A stretch of 64,000 bases of DNA from Chitinophagaceae bacterium (GTDB lineage Bacteria > Bacteroidota > Bacteroidia > Chitinophagales > Chitinophagaceae), in contig JAHBTL010000011.1 of NCBI GenBank assembly GCA_019638615.1, positions 96,359 through 160,358 of the forward strand, given 5' to 3'. Position numbers and translations under genes: made by a program. The notes under the pieces are model-generated. The model was given only the letters and a program-made list of their open reading frames with translations, had not been told where the DNA came from and searched no databases. Shown here piece by piece: positions 25,785-35,360 of this stretch. Within the stretch, counting starts at the first letter, position 1; each line of letters opens with the position of its first letter.

Positions 25785-28700
25785 TATGCGTTATCTATAT
25801 CTTCTGTTAATGGATTTTCCTCTTCGCCTTCCACTATAATATGTTTCTCGGATATTTTGGCGAAAATGTAATAGATACCTGGTATGATCAGCACACCGAA
25901 CAGGGTGCCGAATAGCATTCCTCCCGCAGCAGCAGTGCCAATGGTTTTATTGCCGAGCGCCCCCGGGCCCGTAGCAAAAATCAATGGTACCAGGCCTGCT
26001 ATAAAAGCGAACGATGTCATGACGATCGGTCTTAAACGTGCAGCAGCGCCATCTACCGCCGCCTGCAAAGGCGTTTGCCCGGCACGGTGTCGCTGCACCG
26101 CAAATTCCACGATGAGCACCGCGTTTTTTCCGAGTATACCGATCAGCATTACCATGGCGATCTGCGCATAAATATTATTTTCCAGCCCCATTACTTTTAA
26201 CAGGAAGAAGGTTCCGAATATCCCTACAGGCAGGGAAAGCAATATCGGTAATGGCAATACAAAGCTTTCGTATTGTGCGGAAAGCACGAGGTAAACGAAT
26301 GCAAGGGAAATGACAAAAATATACAGGGCTTCATTGCCCCTTCTTACCTCATCCAAAGAAATACCCGACCATTCAATACCAAAACCCCTCGGCAATTTTT
26401 TATCAGCCACTTCCTGAACAGCGGCAATGGCCGTACCGCTGCTGTAACCGGGAGCCGGCCCGCCGCTGACTTCTGAAGAATTGTACATATTATGCCTTGT
26501 TATTTCAGACAGCCCATATGTTTTTTCAATTTTCATGAATGCGGAATAAGGCACCATTTCACCTTTGTCGTTCTTCACATACAGTTTCAGGATGTCTTCC
26601 GGCAGGGCGCGGTATTGCGGCAAGGCCTGCACCATTACTTTATACGGACGGTCGTACCTGATAAAGCCTGTTTCATAGTTGCTGCCTATCAGCGTGGAAA
26701 GATTATCCATGGCATTTTCGATGGTGATGCTTTTTTGCTGGGCTTTATCATTATCGATCGAAAGCATATACTGTGGAAAGCTTGCGCTGTAAAAGGTGAA
26801 GGCAGACGTTATTTCGGGGCGTTTGCTCAACTCTTTCACGAAATCTTTACTTACTGTTTCCATTTTTTTATAGTCGCCGCTTCCCGATTTATCCATTAAA
26901 CGCAATTCAAAACCACCGGCAGCGCCATAGCCCGGTAAAGCAGGAGGAGGAAAGAATTCGATGGCAGCTCCTTTAATGTTGGCTGCTTTTTCTTCCAGCT
27001 CGTTCATGATGTAATCGAGCGAATGCTTTCTTTCTCCCCAGTCTTTCAGGTTGATCAGGCAACTGCCCGAATTAGAGCCTGTGCCTTCCGACAGGATCTC
27101 ATAACCTGCCATGGAAGATACAGACTTAACGTCTTCCATCTTTTCGGCGACCTTTTGCAATTCAATGGCAACCTGGTTGGTGCGCTCGAGTGTTGAGCCG
27201 GGAGGCGTAAGTATAATAGCATAAAATACACCCTGGTCCTCATTGGGAATAAAACCTGAAGGAACAGAAACGCTCATCAACCATGTACCTATGCAAAAAG
27301 CTATTAGTACAATAAATGTCAATATCCTCCTGTTCGCAATTTTTCCAACAATATTCCTGTATTTGCCCAGCAGTTGATTGAACCGGTTATTAAACCCGTC
27401 TAAAAGCCTGTACAATATGTTTTTTCTTTTAGCGCCGTGAGTATTTTTAAGGATAATGGCACACAGGGCAGGCGTAAATGTGAGCGCTACTATACCCGAC
27501 AATATGATCGATGTAGCCATGGTAACGGAAAACTGCCTGTAAAACACACCTACCGGTCCGGACATGAATGAAACCGGAACGAACACTGCCGCCATCACGA
27601 GTGTAATGGCAATAATAGCGCCTCCTATTTCTTTCATGGCCGCTTTGGTTGCCGGGAGCGGTTTTAAGTGCTCCTTCTCCATTTTTACATGCACTGCTTC
27701 CACTACCACAATGGCATCATCCACCACAATACCTATAGCCAGCACCAGCGCAAACAATGTGATCATGTTAACCGTAATACCAAGCAGTTGCATAAAAAAG
27801 AACGCGCCTACCAGCGAAACAGGAACTGCCAGTGCAGGTATAAGAGTTGAACGCCAGTCGCCCAGGAAAAGGAATACCACAAAGCTTACGAGAAGAAAGG
27901 CTTCTACCAGCGTGTGTACCACTTTTTCTATAGAAGCGTCGAGAAACTTGGAAACATCATAGCTGATCTCATAATGAATGTTTTTAGGGAATGTGCCCGC
28001 CTGTATTTCCTTCATTTTTTTCTTGATGCTTTTGATCACTTCCCGGGCATTGCTTCCGTAAGACTGCTTTACCACGATGGCTGCAGACGGCTTGCCGTTA
28101 AGCGTGGAATACAGGTCATAAAACGTGCTTCCAAATTCAACATCGGCCACATCTTTTAAATGGAGCAGCTCTCCGTTGGGCGAAGCCCTGAGCACAATGT
28201 TTTCATATTCTTCTTTTGTGCTGTAGCGTCCTGCATATTTTAATACATATTCGAATGCCTGCGATTGCTTCCCTGAACTTTCGCCCAACCGGCCGGGAGA
28301 TGCTTCCAGGCTCTGCTCATCCAGGGCTTTCATTACATCGTCAGATGAAATTTTATATGCCAGCATCCTGTCGGGCTTCAGCCATATCCTCATTGAGTAT
28401 TCCCTGTCGCCCAATACATCGGCAAAGCCCACTCCATCCACGCGTTTCAGCTCAGACAAAATATTCAGATCGGCGAAGTTGTAAAGGAAATTTTGCTCAA
28501 GCGCGGGATCATCGCTATACAGGTTGATATACATGAGCATATTAGATTCTTCCCGTGTGATCTTTACACCCTCCCTCACCACCAACGGTGGTAATTTGTT
28601 GATTACGGACGCAATGCGGTTCTGCACATTTACGGCTGCTATATTGGGATCTGTTCCCAGCTCAAATACCACCTGTATGCTCGCTTCCCCATCATTACCG

Positions 28701-28945
28701 GCGTCGGCATCCATATACTTCATTCCGGGCACACCATTGATGGCGCGTTCCAGGGGAATAACAACCGCTTTTGTCATTAATTCTCCGTTAGCACCCGGGT
28801 ATTCTGCCGTTACATTCACTTTGGGCGGTGAAATGGAGGGAAATTGAGTAACGGGTAATTTAAGCAGTGATAACACACCGAGAAAGACGATGATAAGGGA
28901 TATGACAATAGAAAGAACAGGTCTTTGTATAAATTTATTGAACAT
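25784..28945 (-). CDS. RND multidrug efflux pump, inner-membrane permease (AcrB/HAE1 family)
   Basis: At 1053 residues it has normal AcrB length. It opens MFNKFIQRPVLSIVISLIIVFLG, and the fourth helix shows the proton-relay aspartate pair (GIVVDDAIVVVEAVHVKMEKE). The porter and docking domains read NVNVQNRIASVINKLP-like and GSTLERTNQVAIELQKVAEKM. The second membrane half ends with GKNAVLIVEFA and PGIYYIFAKISEKHI. It exports drugs, bile-salt-like compounds or metabolites from periplasm to outside, using the proton gradient. The adaptor gene lies 29 bases upstream. Confidence 0.97.
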   Translation of the reverse strand: MFNKFIQRPVLSIVISLIIVFLGVLSLLKLPVTQFPSISPPKVNVTAEYPGANGELMTKAVVIPLERAINGVPGMKYMDADAGNDGEASIQVVFELGTDPNIAAVNVQNRIASVINKLPPLVVREGVKITREESNMLMYINLYSDDPALEQNFLYNFADLNILSELKRVDGVGFADVLGDREYSMRIWLKPDRMLAYKISSDDVMKALDEQSLEASPGRLGESSGKQSQAFEYVLKYAGRYSTKEEYENIVLRASPNGELLHLKDVADVEFGSTFYDLYSTLNGKPSAAIVVKQSYGSNAREVIKSIKKKMKEIQAGTFPKNIHYEISYDVSKFLDASIEKVVHTLVEAFLLVSFVVFLFLGDWRSTLIPALAVPVSLVGAFFFMQLLGITVNMITLFALVLAIGIVVDDAIVVVEAVHVKMEKEHLKPLPATKAAMKEIGGAIIAITLVMAAVFVPVSFMSGPVGVFYRQFSVTMATSIILSGIVALTFTPALCAIILKNTHGAKRKNILYRLLDGFNNRFNQLLGKYRNIVGKIANRRILTFIVLIAFCIGTWLMSVSVPSGFIPNEDQGVFYAIILTPPGSTLERTNQVAIELQKVAEKMEDVKSVSSMAGYEILSEGTGSNSGSCLINLKDWGERKHSLDYIMNELEEKAANIKGAAIEFFPPPALPGYGAAGGFELRLMDKSGSGDYKKMETVSKDFVKELSKRPEITSAFTFYSASFPQYMLSIDNDKAQQKSITIENAMDNLSTLIGSNYETGFIRYDRPYKVMVQALPQYRALPEDILKLYVKNDKGEMVPYSAFMKIEKTYGLSEITRHNMYNSSEVSGGPAPGYSSGTAIAAVQEVADKKLPRGFGIEWSGISLDEVRRGNEALYIFVISLAFVYLVLSAQYESFVLPLPILLSLPVGIFGTFFLLKVMGLENNIYAQIAMVMLIGILGKNAVLIVEFAVQRHRAGQTPLQAAVDGAAARLRPIVMTSFAFIAGLVPLIFATGPGALGNKTIGTAAAGGMLFGTLFGVLIIPGIYYIFAKISEKHIIVEGEEENPLTEDIDNA

Positions 28946-28974
28946 GATTTGATGCTTACATGATGAGTACGCTG

Positions 28975-30054
28975 TTACCTGAGCAATTGCAGGTTGGGTA
29001 ATACATCCCTGGGATCATGGTAGTCGTATTCGATCTTTTGATCTTCCTTCACGCTTTGCAAACCTTCCAGCAGTATCCTGTCCTCTTCTCCAATCCCGGA
29101 ATCAATAACATATATTTCGGGCAACCTGTTTTTAATAGTAATATTCCTTGATCTCACTACATTGTTTTTATCTACCACATACACGTATATTTTATCCTGC
29201 ATTTCGTAAGTGGCTTTTTGAGGAATGATCAAAACATTTTTTAACGGAATGGTCATTTGCACCTTACCCGTTTCACCATGCTTCAGCAGCATATCCGGGT
29301 TGGGGAATTTTGCCCTGAACGCTATGTTGCCGGTTTCGTTGTCGAACTGGCCTTCAATGGTTTCTACAATGCCTTTGTACTTATGCATCTGGTTGTTGGC
29401 AAGCAGCAGCTCCACATGATGAAGACTGGTGGTATCGCCCTGTGCTTTATAATCGAGATATTCTTTTTCAGGCACATTGTAATACACAAATACGGACTTA
29501 TTGTCTGACAATGTGGTTAAAAGTGCCCCTTCATCGATCATGCTTCCGAGCTTTAAAGGAATCCTGTCAATTACTCCGTCAAACGGCGCTTTGATTTCAG
29601 TAAGAGAAAGATGGAGTTTGGCAAGCGCCATGTCTGCTTTTGCTTCATCAAGCTTTGCCTGGGCAATGGCCGATTCGGATTTTGAAACAATATTTGAATC
29701 AGCCAGCGTTTTCGCATTTAACATTTCCAGCTCCGCTTCTTTTACTGCAGCCTGCGCTTTCAGATATTCCGTTTCATACATGGCAGGCATGATATTAAAC
29801 AAAACCTGTCCGGCTTTAACATAGCGCCCTTCGTCTACGTTTATCCGCTGGAGATAGCCTTTTTCAAAAGCCCTTATTTCAACATTCCTTACAGACTGGA
29901 TCTGGGCAACATACTCTTTGGCGAAAACGGTATCTGCTTTCAGCGGGCTGGTTACGGAATACTTTACCCGTTCTTCCGATTCATTTTTTTTATTTGTACA
30001 ACTTCCACCGATAACGAGGGAGCATAAGATTACCGGCAATAAAATCCTGTTCAT
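28975..30054 (-). CDS. RND efflux periplasmic adaptor lipoprotein (MexA/AcrA family)
   Basis: The lipobox VIGGSC puts the lipid cysteine at residue 19. The body has the adaptor order: barrel-sandwich half (YLQRINVDEGRYVKAGQVLFNI), helical hairpin (AQAAVKEAELEMLNAKTLADSN), second sandwich half (EIKAPFDGVIDRIPLKLGSMID), beta-barrel and membrane-proximal domain. The second half-motif APFDG is typical. It links pump and outer-membrane duct. It is the first gene of the three-gene operon; no regulator gene lies beside it. Confidence 0.95.
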   Translation of the reverse strand: MNRILLPVILCSLVIGGSCTNKKNESEERVKYSVTSPLKADTVFAKEYVAQIQSVRNVEIRAFEKGYLQRINVDEGRYVKAGQVLFNIMPAMYETEYLKAQAAVKEAELEMLNAKTLADSNIVSKSESAIAQAKLDEAKADMALAKLHLSLTEIKAPFDGVIDRIPLKLGSMIDEGALLTTLSDNKSVFVYYNVPEKEYLDYKAQGDTTSLHHVELLLANNQMHKYKGIVETIEGQFDNETGNIAFRAKFPNPDMLLKHGETGKVQMTIPLKNVLIIPQKATYEMQDKIYVYVVDKNNVVRSRNITIKNRLPEIYVIDSGIGEEDRILLEGLQSVKEDQKIEYDYHDPRDVLPNLQLLR

Positions 30055-30556
30055 TGATCTTAAATGAATTTAAAATAGCGATCTGTAAGGTTAAAGGCTA
30101 AAGGTTTGACAAGAAGGGGTCTTCATTATTTACATAATTCAAATGATATACTGCTCTTGCTCAACCAGGGCTGTTATTCTTTTACGGATGCAAACATAAT
30201 CCTCCAAAAAAAAATTACTGTATTTGGGAAGGTCGTTAACAACAGGTTTACAATAAGATGAAATGTTGCTAACGGCGATAACAATTCGTTAATAAACCGG
30301 ATACAATAACAGCCCTGCTTTGAGCCAGGCTTTAACGGTATTTCCTGCTTTAGCAATAAAAATAGTGCTCACCGAAAGTAAATGCGCCCAATTGCATAAG
30401 TTGCTGCCTTGATAACTTGATTTAATCTTCCCTTTATTTTAAATCAGTCCAAAGAACCGGATAATATTGTTCAAAAACCTGCCAATACCGTGAAAGAAGC
30501 TTTTACAGATCAGGGATAAATTTGTCGTTGATTAAATCAAATCTAAAAAACTACTT
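30055..30556. other. Gene-free divergent interval between the efflux operon and the apiose-type SusC
   Basis: These 502 bases hold no convincing gene. A separated inverted repeat, GCTCAACCAGGGCTGTTATT (30159-30178) and AATAACAGCCCTGCTTTGAGC (30305-30325), could flank a small element or serve as paired binding sites. TAAATTTG at 30517-30524 is a candidate -7 element for the SusC gene. Leader sequences for both divergent operons must lie here. Confidence 0.5.
30517..30524 (+). promoter_or_regulatory. Candidate -7 element of the SusCD-GH140 operon
   Basis: TAAATTTG matches TAnnTTTG and lies 32 bases before the ATG at 30557. No good -33 TTG is seen at the normal distance, which would fit an activator-dependent promoter (inference). 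Confidence 0.35.
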
Positions 30557-33500
30557 ATGAAGTGCTTGCTTTATCTTGCGCTTACATTATTTGTAAGCCT
30601 GCATTCTTTCGCACAAAGCAACACGGTTAAAGGAGCAGTTACCGATGATAAAGGTAATCCGTTACCCGCCACCAGTGTTGTTGAAAAAGGAACTCCCAAC
30701 GGAACAACAACGGATCAAAACGGGAATTTTACCATCACTGTAAAACCTAATGCCGTATTAGTGATCAGCTCCGTTGGTCATGAAACAACAGAGTTCCAGC
30801 TAAAAGGACAAACCGTTGTAAGCGTTATGCTTGCATCTGCCGGGAAAAGTTTGACAGATGTGGTAGTGGTAGCATATGGTACACAACGACGTACTACCAT
30901 GACCAGTTCCCAATCCTCCATCTCTTCTAAAGATTTTGAAGGGCAGCCTGTAACCCGCATAGACCAGGCGCTGCAGGGCCGTTCCAGTGGTGTGCAGGTG
31001 ACCAACACCTCAGGTGCACCGGGCAGCGATGTAAGAATAAGGATACGCGGCGCCAATTCAATTAACGGGGATAACGGGCCGCTATATGTTATAGATGGTT
31101 TTGTTGGCGGTGATTTTAATATCATCAACCCCGACGATGTTGCTGATATACAGATACTGAAAGATGCTGCAGCTACCGCACCTTATGGAAGCAGGGGTGC
31201 TAACGGCGTTATCATCATCACCACAAAAAAAGGTGTTAAAGGTAAAACCAGTATCAGCTTTAATACCAGGCAGTCGTTATCTGATGTAATAAAAAAATAT
31301 GATAAGCTTACGGCTGCGGAGTATGCCGAGGTGGTAAACCAAAGAAGACAATTGACCGGTACAGACCCGTATTATACTGCCGAACAGATCAATAACTTCA
31401 AAACCAATCCGGTTAAAGACGCACAGGATGAGATTTATCGCCGTGCTGCAGGGCAGCAATACGAGCTGAACCTGAGTGGCGGTACAGATAAAACAACCTA
31501 TTTCATCTCCGGAGGCTACCAGGATCTGCAGGGTGTTATTGTAGGTTCAGGGTATAAGTTTTACAATATAAGGTCCAATATCAATACATCGCTTAGCGAT
31601 AAGTTGTCTGCATATATTAACGTAAATGCTTTTGTCCGCAACAACCGCAATACTTCTTTAAGAGCAGGCACTCAGAATGCTGTTGTTGAATCTGTAGCAT
31701 GGTCGCCTTCTGTTAATGTAATTGATGCGGATGGAAACCCTGTTAAAACCGACCCGCTTGGCGCACAATTTTATAACCCGGTGGCGGAAGCGTTGCACAG
31801 GGAAGGGTTAAACGACAATTATAATGCAAACATAGCCGGCGGCTTTTTGTACAGGATTGTAAATGGTTTAACGTTCAACCTGCAATATGGTGTTAATTAC
31901 TCAAACGGAGAGTACAGGGGTTTCGGTGATAAATACGTGGCCGAAAATGTATATGCCGGAAGGAGTACCGGAACATCGCTCACCTTGCAAAATATCAATA
32001 CCTTAAATTATAAAGCTACTTTTAACGGGGTGCATAACCTTGATCTGACAGGAGTACTTGAACTTCAAAAAGAAAAGTACAGCGGGTTTAATATAGATGT
32101 CAGAAACCTGATCTACCCGGCTTTCAAGTGGGACAATTTAAGGCTTGCTGATCTTACAGGCGCAGGTGCAGGCTATTCAAATGCATCTTTGTTCTCGCTT
32201 TTCGGGCGCGTTAATTATAATTATGATGAACGATACCTGTTAAGCGCTACCATCAGGCGGGATGGCTCATCCCGGTTCAGGGGCGATAACAGGTACAGCT
32301 ATTTCCCTTCTGTTGCTGCAGGCTGGGTGATCAGCAAAGAGAATTTTATGGCTGATCAGGGCCTGTTCAGCCTGTTGAAGCTCACCGCCAGTTGGGGGCT
32401 TACCGGCAACCAGGCTATTGGAGCGTACAGCACCTTGTCTACCTATGCCAGCCTTAACACTACCTTAAGTGCAGACGGATCTGTGCCTGCGATATTAATA
32501 GACCGCGCTGCCAACCCTGATTTGAAATGGGAGACCACGGAGCAAAAAAACCTGGGTTTGGAAATGGGCGTATTGAAAAACAGGTTGAAAGCCCGGTTTG
32601 ATTATTTTACCAAAGACACAAGAGACCTTCTTTTTTGGGTAGGATTGCCTGCATACACCGGCGGTGGCGCTATTATGAGAAATGTGGGCAATGTACAAAA
32701 CAAAGGCTGGGAGCTTGAAATAAGCGGTACACCTGTTGTTACTGAGCATTTCAGTTGGAACAGCTCATTCAACTACTCGGCGGTGAATAATAAAATAAGG
32801 ACATTAGCCGATGGAAAAGCTGAGCAAACATGGGATTCCGATATTGGCTGGGGCGCTACTGTTTATCCGGAGTATTTATTAAAAGTAGGCCAGCCTATGG
32901 GCGCCATGTATGGACTTAATTATTTAGGTACATGGAAACCGAAAGACGAAGCAGAGGCTGCACAATTCAATGAAAAGCCCGGCGATTCGCGTTACCAGGA
33001 TGTGAATGGAGATCATGTAATTGACGCGAATGACCTGACCATTATAGGTTATGGTTTGCCCAAGTATACCATGGGATGGAACAATACCTTTACTTACAAA
33101 GGATTGGAATTAAATATACTGCTGCAGGGTGTTTACGGCTTTGATAAGCTGAACTTTATTTATGCGATGGGAATGACCGCCTATGGCGATTTCAGGCAAC
33201 CTACTTTAGCAGATATTAAAAACAGGTATGTACCGGGCGTTAATGAAACATCAGATATACCTGCATTCAGCACTACCAATAAAAACTATGTGCAATCATC
33301 AAGGTTTATTTCCAAAGGTGATTTTACAAGAATAAAAAATGTTAGTCTCGCGTATACACTTCCCAAAAAGTTAATAAGAAATATTGCTGACATCCGGTTA
33401 TTTGCGAGTGTTACCAATTTATACACTTTCACAAAATACAGTGGTATGGATCCTGAAGCCGCCAATACCGGTTCAGGCAGCGACCCGGCTCAAAGCTTTG

Positions 33501-33559
33501 ATTACGGTGGTTATCCTATTCCAAGAACATTTACCGGAGGTATAACATTAACTTTTTAA
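30557..33559 (+). CDS. SusC/RagA-type TonB-linked outer-membrane receptor of a predicted apiosyl-glycan locus
   Basis: A signal peptide (MKCLLYLALTLFVSLHSFAQ) is followed by a carboxypeptidase-D regulatory-like domain (NTVKGAVTDDKGNPLPATSV, residues about 22-95). The plug has LYVIDGFVGGDFNIINPDDV and GANGVIIITTKKG (about 115-220), and the barrel ends IPRTFTGGITLTF. It has no STN domain, unlike the receptor at 17281, so its control is not of the FecR type. A SusD gene follows after 18 bases and a GH140-like enzyme after that. It probably imports oligosaccharides released from apiose-containing glycans (inference from neighbours). Confidence 0.93.
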   Translation: MKCLLYLALTLFVSLHSFAQSNTVKGAVTDDKGNPLPATSVVEKGTPNGTTTDQNGNFTITVKPNAVLVISSVGHETTEFQLKGQTVVSVMLASAGKSLTDVVVVAYGTQRRTTMTSSQSSISSKDFEGQPVTRIDQALQGRSSGVQVTNTSGAPGSDVRIRIRGANSINGDNGPLYVIDGFVGGDFNIINPDDVADIQILKDAAATAPYGSRGANGVIIITTKKGVKGKTSISFNTRQSLSDVIKKYDKLTAAEYAEVVNQRRQLTGTDPYYTAEQINNFKTNPVKDAQDEIYRRAAGQQYELNLSGGTDKTTYFISGGYQDLQGVIVGSGYKFYNIRSNINTSLSDKLSAYINVNAFVRNNRNTSLRAGTQNAVVESVAWSPSVNVIDADGNPVKTDPLGAQFYNPVAEALHREGLNDNYNANIAGGFLYRIVNGLTFNLQYGVNYSNGEYRGFGDKYVAENVYAGRSTGTSLTLQNINTLNYKATFNGVHNLDLTGVLELQKEKYSGFNIDVRNLIYPAFKWDNLRLADLTGAGAGYSNASLFSLFGRVNYNYDERYLLSATIRRDGSSRFRGDNRYSYFPSVAAGWVISKENFMADQGLFSLLKLTASWGLTGNQAIGAYSTLSTYASLNTTLSADGSVPAILIDRAANPDLKWETTEQKNLGLEMGVLKNRLKARFDYFTKDTRDLLFWVGLPAYTGGGAIMRNVGNVQNKGWELEISGTPVVTEHFSWNSSFNYSAVNNKIRTLADGKAEQTWDSDIGWGATVYPEYLLKVGQPMGAMYGLNYLGTWKPKDEAEAAQFNEKPGDSRYQDVNGDHVIDANDLTIIGYGLPKYTMGWNNTFTYKGLELNILLQGVYGFDKLNFIYAMGMTAYGDFRQPTLADIKNRYVPGVNETSDIPAFSTTNKNYVQSSRFISKGDFTRIKNVSLAYTLPKKLIRNIADIRLFASVTNLYTFTKYSGMDPEAANTGSGSDPAQSFDYGGYPIPRTFTGGITLTF

Positions 33560-33577
33560 CACACAAACTTTATAACA

Positions 33578-35029
33578 ATGAAAGCTATATATAGTATTAT
33601 GCTGATAGCAACGGTGGCGGGCTCATTTGGCTGTAAAAAATTCCTGGATGAAGATCCGAGAGGCTTGCTTTCCGGCGATGCAGCTATTGCAGATGAAGAC
33701 GGACTTAATGCTCAGTTATCCGGAGCATACAGTACACTGATAGGAAGCTGGGACCAGGGCTTTGCTACTGCCGCTGCCATAGCTTCTACCATGGGCGGCG
33801 ATGATGTTACCACACATCCCGAATCGAACAAAGCAGATTTCAGGGAATTTGATCAGTTCAATGTAACTTCCTTTAATGCAAGGTCTGTTGCTCTATGGAA
33901 CGGGTGTTATAAAACCATCCAGTCATCGAACAACATTATCAATAACTATGCTACAACTGCGGGCAATGAGGATAATATAAAACAGATCGTGGGTGAGGCT
34001 TATTTTTTAAGAGCCTTCTCCTATTATTACCTGGTAAGGTTTTGGGGTAAGATACCCATTATTACAACAGAGGTATATTCTCCTGATCTTTTAACAGTTG
34101 CCAGGAATGAAATTACCGATGTATATAAGCTGATTGAAGAAGACCTGAATAAGGCGAAGGATATGATAGGCAATACCAAATTATCCAGCGGCAGGATCAA
34201 CAAGGGAACAGTGTTAGCATATCTTGCCGATGTATGCCTTACACAAACCGGATGGCCCGTAAAGAACAGCGCTAAAGCCGCTGAGGCAGCAGGGTATGCT
34301 AAACAGGTTATGGATAATAAAGCAACCTACGGATTCGATTTATATCAGGGCGGCTTCTTAAAAATGTTCGCAGGCGGCACTCCCGAGGAAGTTTTTGCTT
34401 TGCAAACAGACGGAAATGTTACAGAGAACTTATTCTACGGGCAATCCGGGCAGCCGGTTGATATTGACGGATGGAATGACTTTCAGTCAGAGATCAATTT
34501 CTTTATTGATTTTCCTGCAGGCGAGAGAAAAGACGCCACCTTTCTTACTTCGGTTGAAAAAAACGGGCAAACCATTCAATGGCAAAACTTTGAGCTAAAG
34601 CATCCCTATTACAAGAAGTTCTGGATACAGGATGGCAATGCTTATACCTATCACTCCAAAAACCCTATTATTTTAATGCGTTATGCAGAAGTGCTTTTGA
34701 TTTATGCGGAAGCGCAGGCAAGAAGTGCTAACCCTGATGCGAGTGCCTATAATGCCATTAATGCCGTAAGGCAAAGAGCAGGCTTGGGGAATTTAACCGC
34801 AGGACTTAACAGTGACGATTTTATAAAAGCCGTTATACAGGAAAGGGCATGGGAATTTGCTGCGGAATGGCACCGTTGGTTTGATATTGTAAGAGCGGAA
34901 ATTGTTCAGGAAGCCAATGCAAATCGTCATGCAAACGAAATTTCTTTGATTGGAAATCCCGGTGATCAGTCTAAATGGTTGTTGCCGATACCTGCGGGAG
35001 ATGCAAGCATCAATCCTAATCTTAAATAA
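33578..35029 (+). CDS. SusD/RagB-type glycan-binding surface lipoprotein
   Basis: The signal peptide leads to GSFGC with cysteine 19 as lipid site, followed by KKFLDEDPRGLLSGDAAIADEDGLNAQL, the usual SusD opening. TPR-type helices (ARSVALWNGCYKTIQSSNNIINNY; VGEAYFLRAFSYYYLVRFWGKIPI) and a C-terminal RagB/SusD part (ILMRYAEVLLIYAEAQARSAN; AVIQERAWEFAAEWHRWFDIVR) complete the fold. It binds the glycan over its SusC partner at the cell surface. Length (483) is normal. Confidence 0.95.
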   Translation: MKAIYSIMLIATVAGSFGCKKFLDEDPRGLLSGDAAIADEDGLNAQLSGAYSTLIGSWDQGFATAAAIASTMGGDDVTTHPESNKADFREFDQFNVTSFNARSVALWNGCYKTIQSSNNIINNYATTAGNEDNIKQIVGEAYFLRAFSYYYLVRFWGKIPIITTEVYSPDLLTVARNEITDVYKLIEEDLNKAKDMIGNTKLSSGRINKGTVLAYLADVCLTQTGWPVKNSAKAAEAAGYAKQVMDNKATYGFDLYQGGFLKMFAGGTPEEVFALQTDGNVTENLFYGQSGQPVDIDGWNDFQSEINFFIDFPAGERKDATFLTSVEKNGQTIQWQNFELKHPYYKKFWIQDGNAYTYHSKNPIILMRYAEVLLIYAEAQARSANPDASAYNAINAVRQRAGLGNLTAGLNSDDFIKAVIQERAWEFAAEWHRWFDIVRAEIVQEANANRHANEISLIGNPGDQSKWLLPIPAGDASINPNLK

Positions 35030-35360
35030 GAAGTGTACCTGGGTGCATTTACCTTCGGTGATAAAGTTCAACTTTTCGCATGTAAGCACTACTGCTACGG
35101 TAGATTCCTCTCCCAACCGAGGGTCGGGAGAGGAATGACAAACTATAATAGTACAAATGCTGAACGATTGCTTTACTGCTGAATGTATCTCTGTCGCCTG
35201 TCATGCCGAGGCACGAGGCATCTGCAGAATACTGCCTATGTGCCAAAGATGAAATACACCATGTAATTGCATACACAATAACTTTTCTCATTTTTTGTGA
35301 AACGGCAAATGTGAGCATCTCATATTTGCCGTTTCACACTTAGCTTAATTGTTATTACAT
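35030..35360. repeat. Gene-free interval with three stem-loops between susD and the GH140 gene
   Basis: First is ATTCCTCTCCC / GGGAGAGGAAT (35104-35136, 11-bp perfect stem). Second is a TGTCATGCCGAGGCACGAGGCAT segment (about 35199-35221) that resembles dispersed intergenic repeats of the phylum. Third is the 19-bp hairpin at 35297-35337, described separately. No T-tract follows any of them. Confidence 0.6.
35297..35337 (+). promoter_or_regulatory. 19-bp hairpin in the leader of the GH140 gene
   Basis: GTGAAACGGCAAATGTGAG pairs with CTCATATTTGCCGTTTCAC across a 3-nt loop (CAT). Eighteen pairs are perfect and one would be G-U in RNA. It ends 23 bases before the ATG at 35361. Without a T-tract it is not a classic terminator; mRNA processing, stabilisation or a protein-binding palindrome are possible. 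Confidence 0.6.

Noticed and set aside
35104-35136. Intrinsic terminator after susD
   Set aside because: The 11-bp stem is strong, but no T-tract follows; it looks more like a dispersed hairpin repeat.
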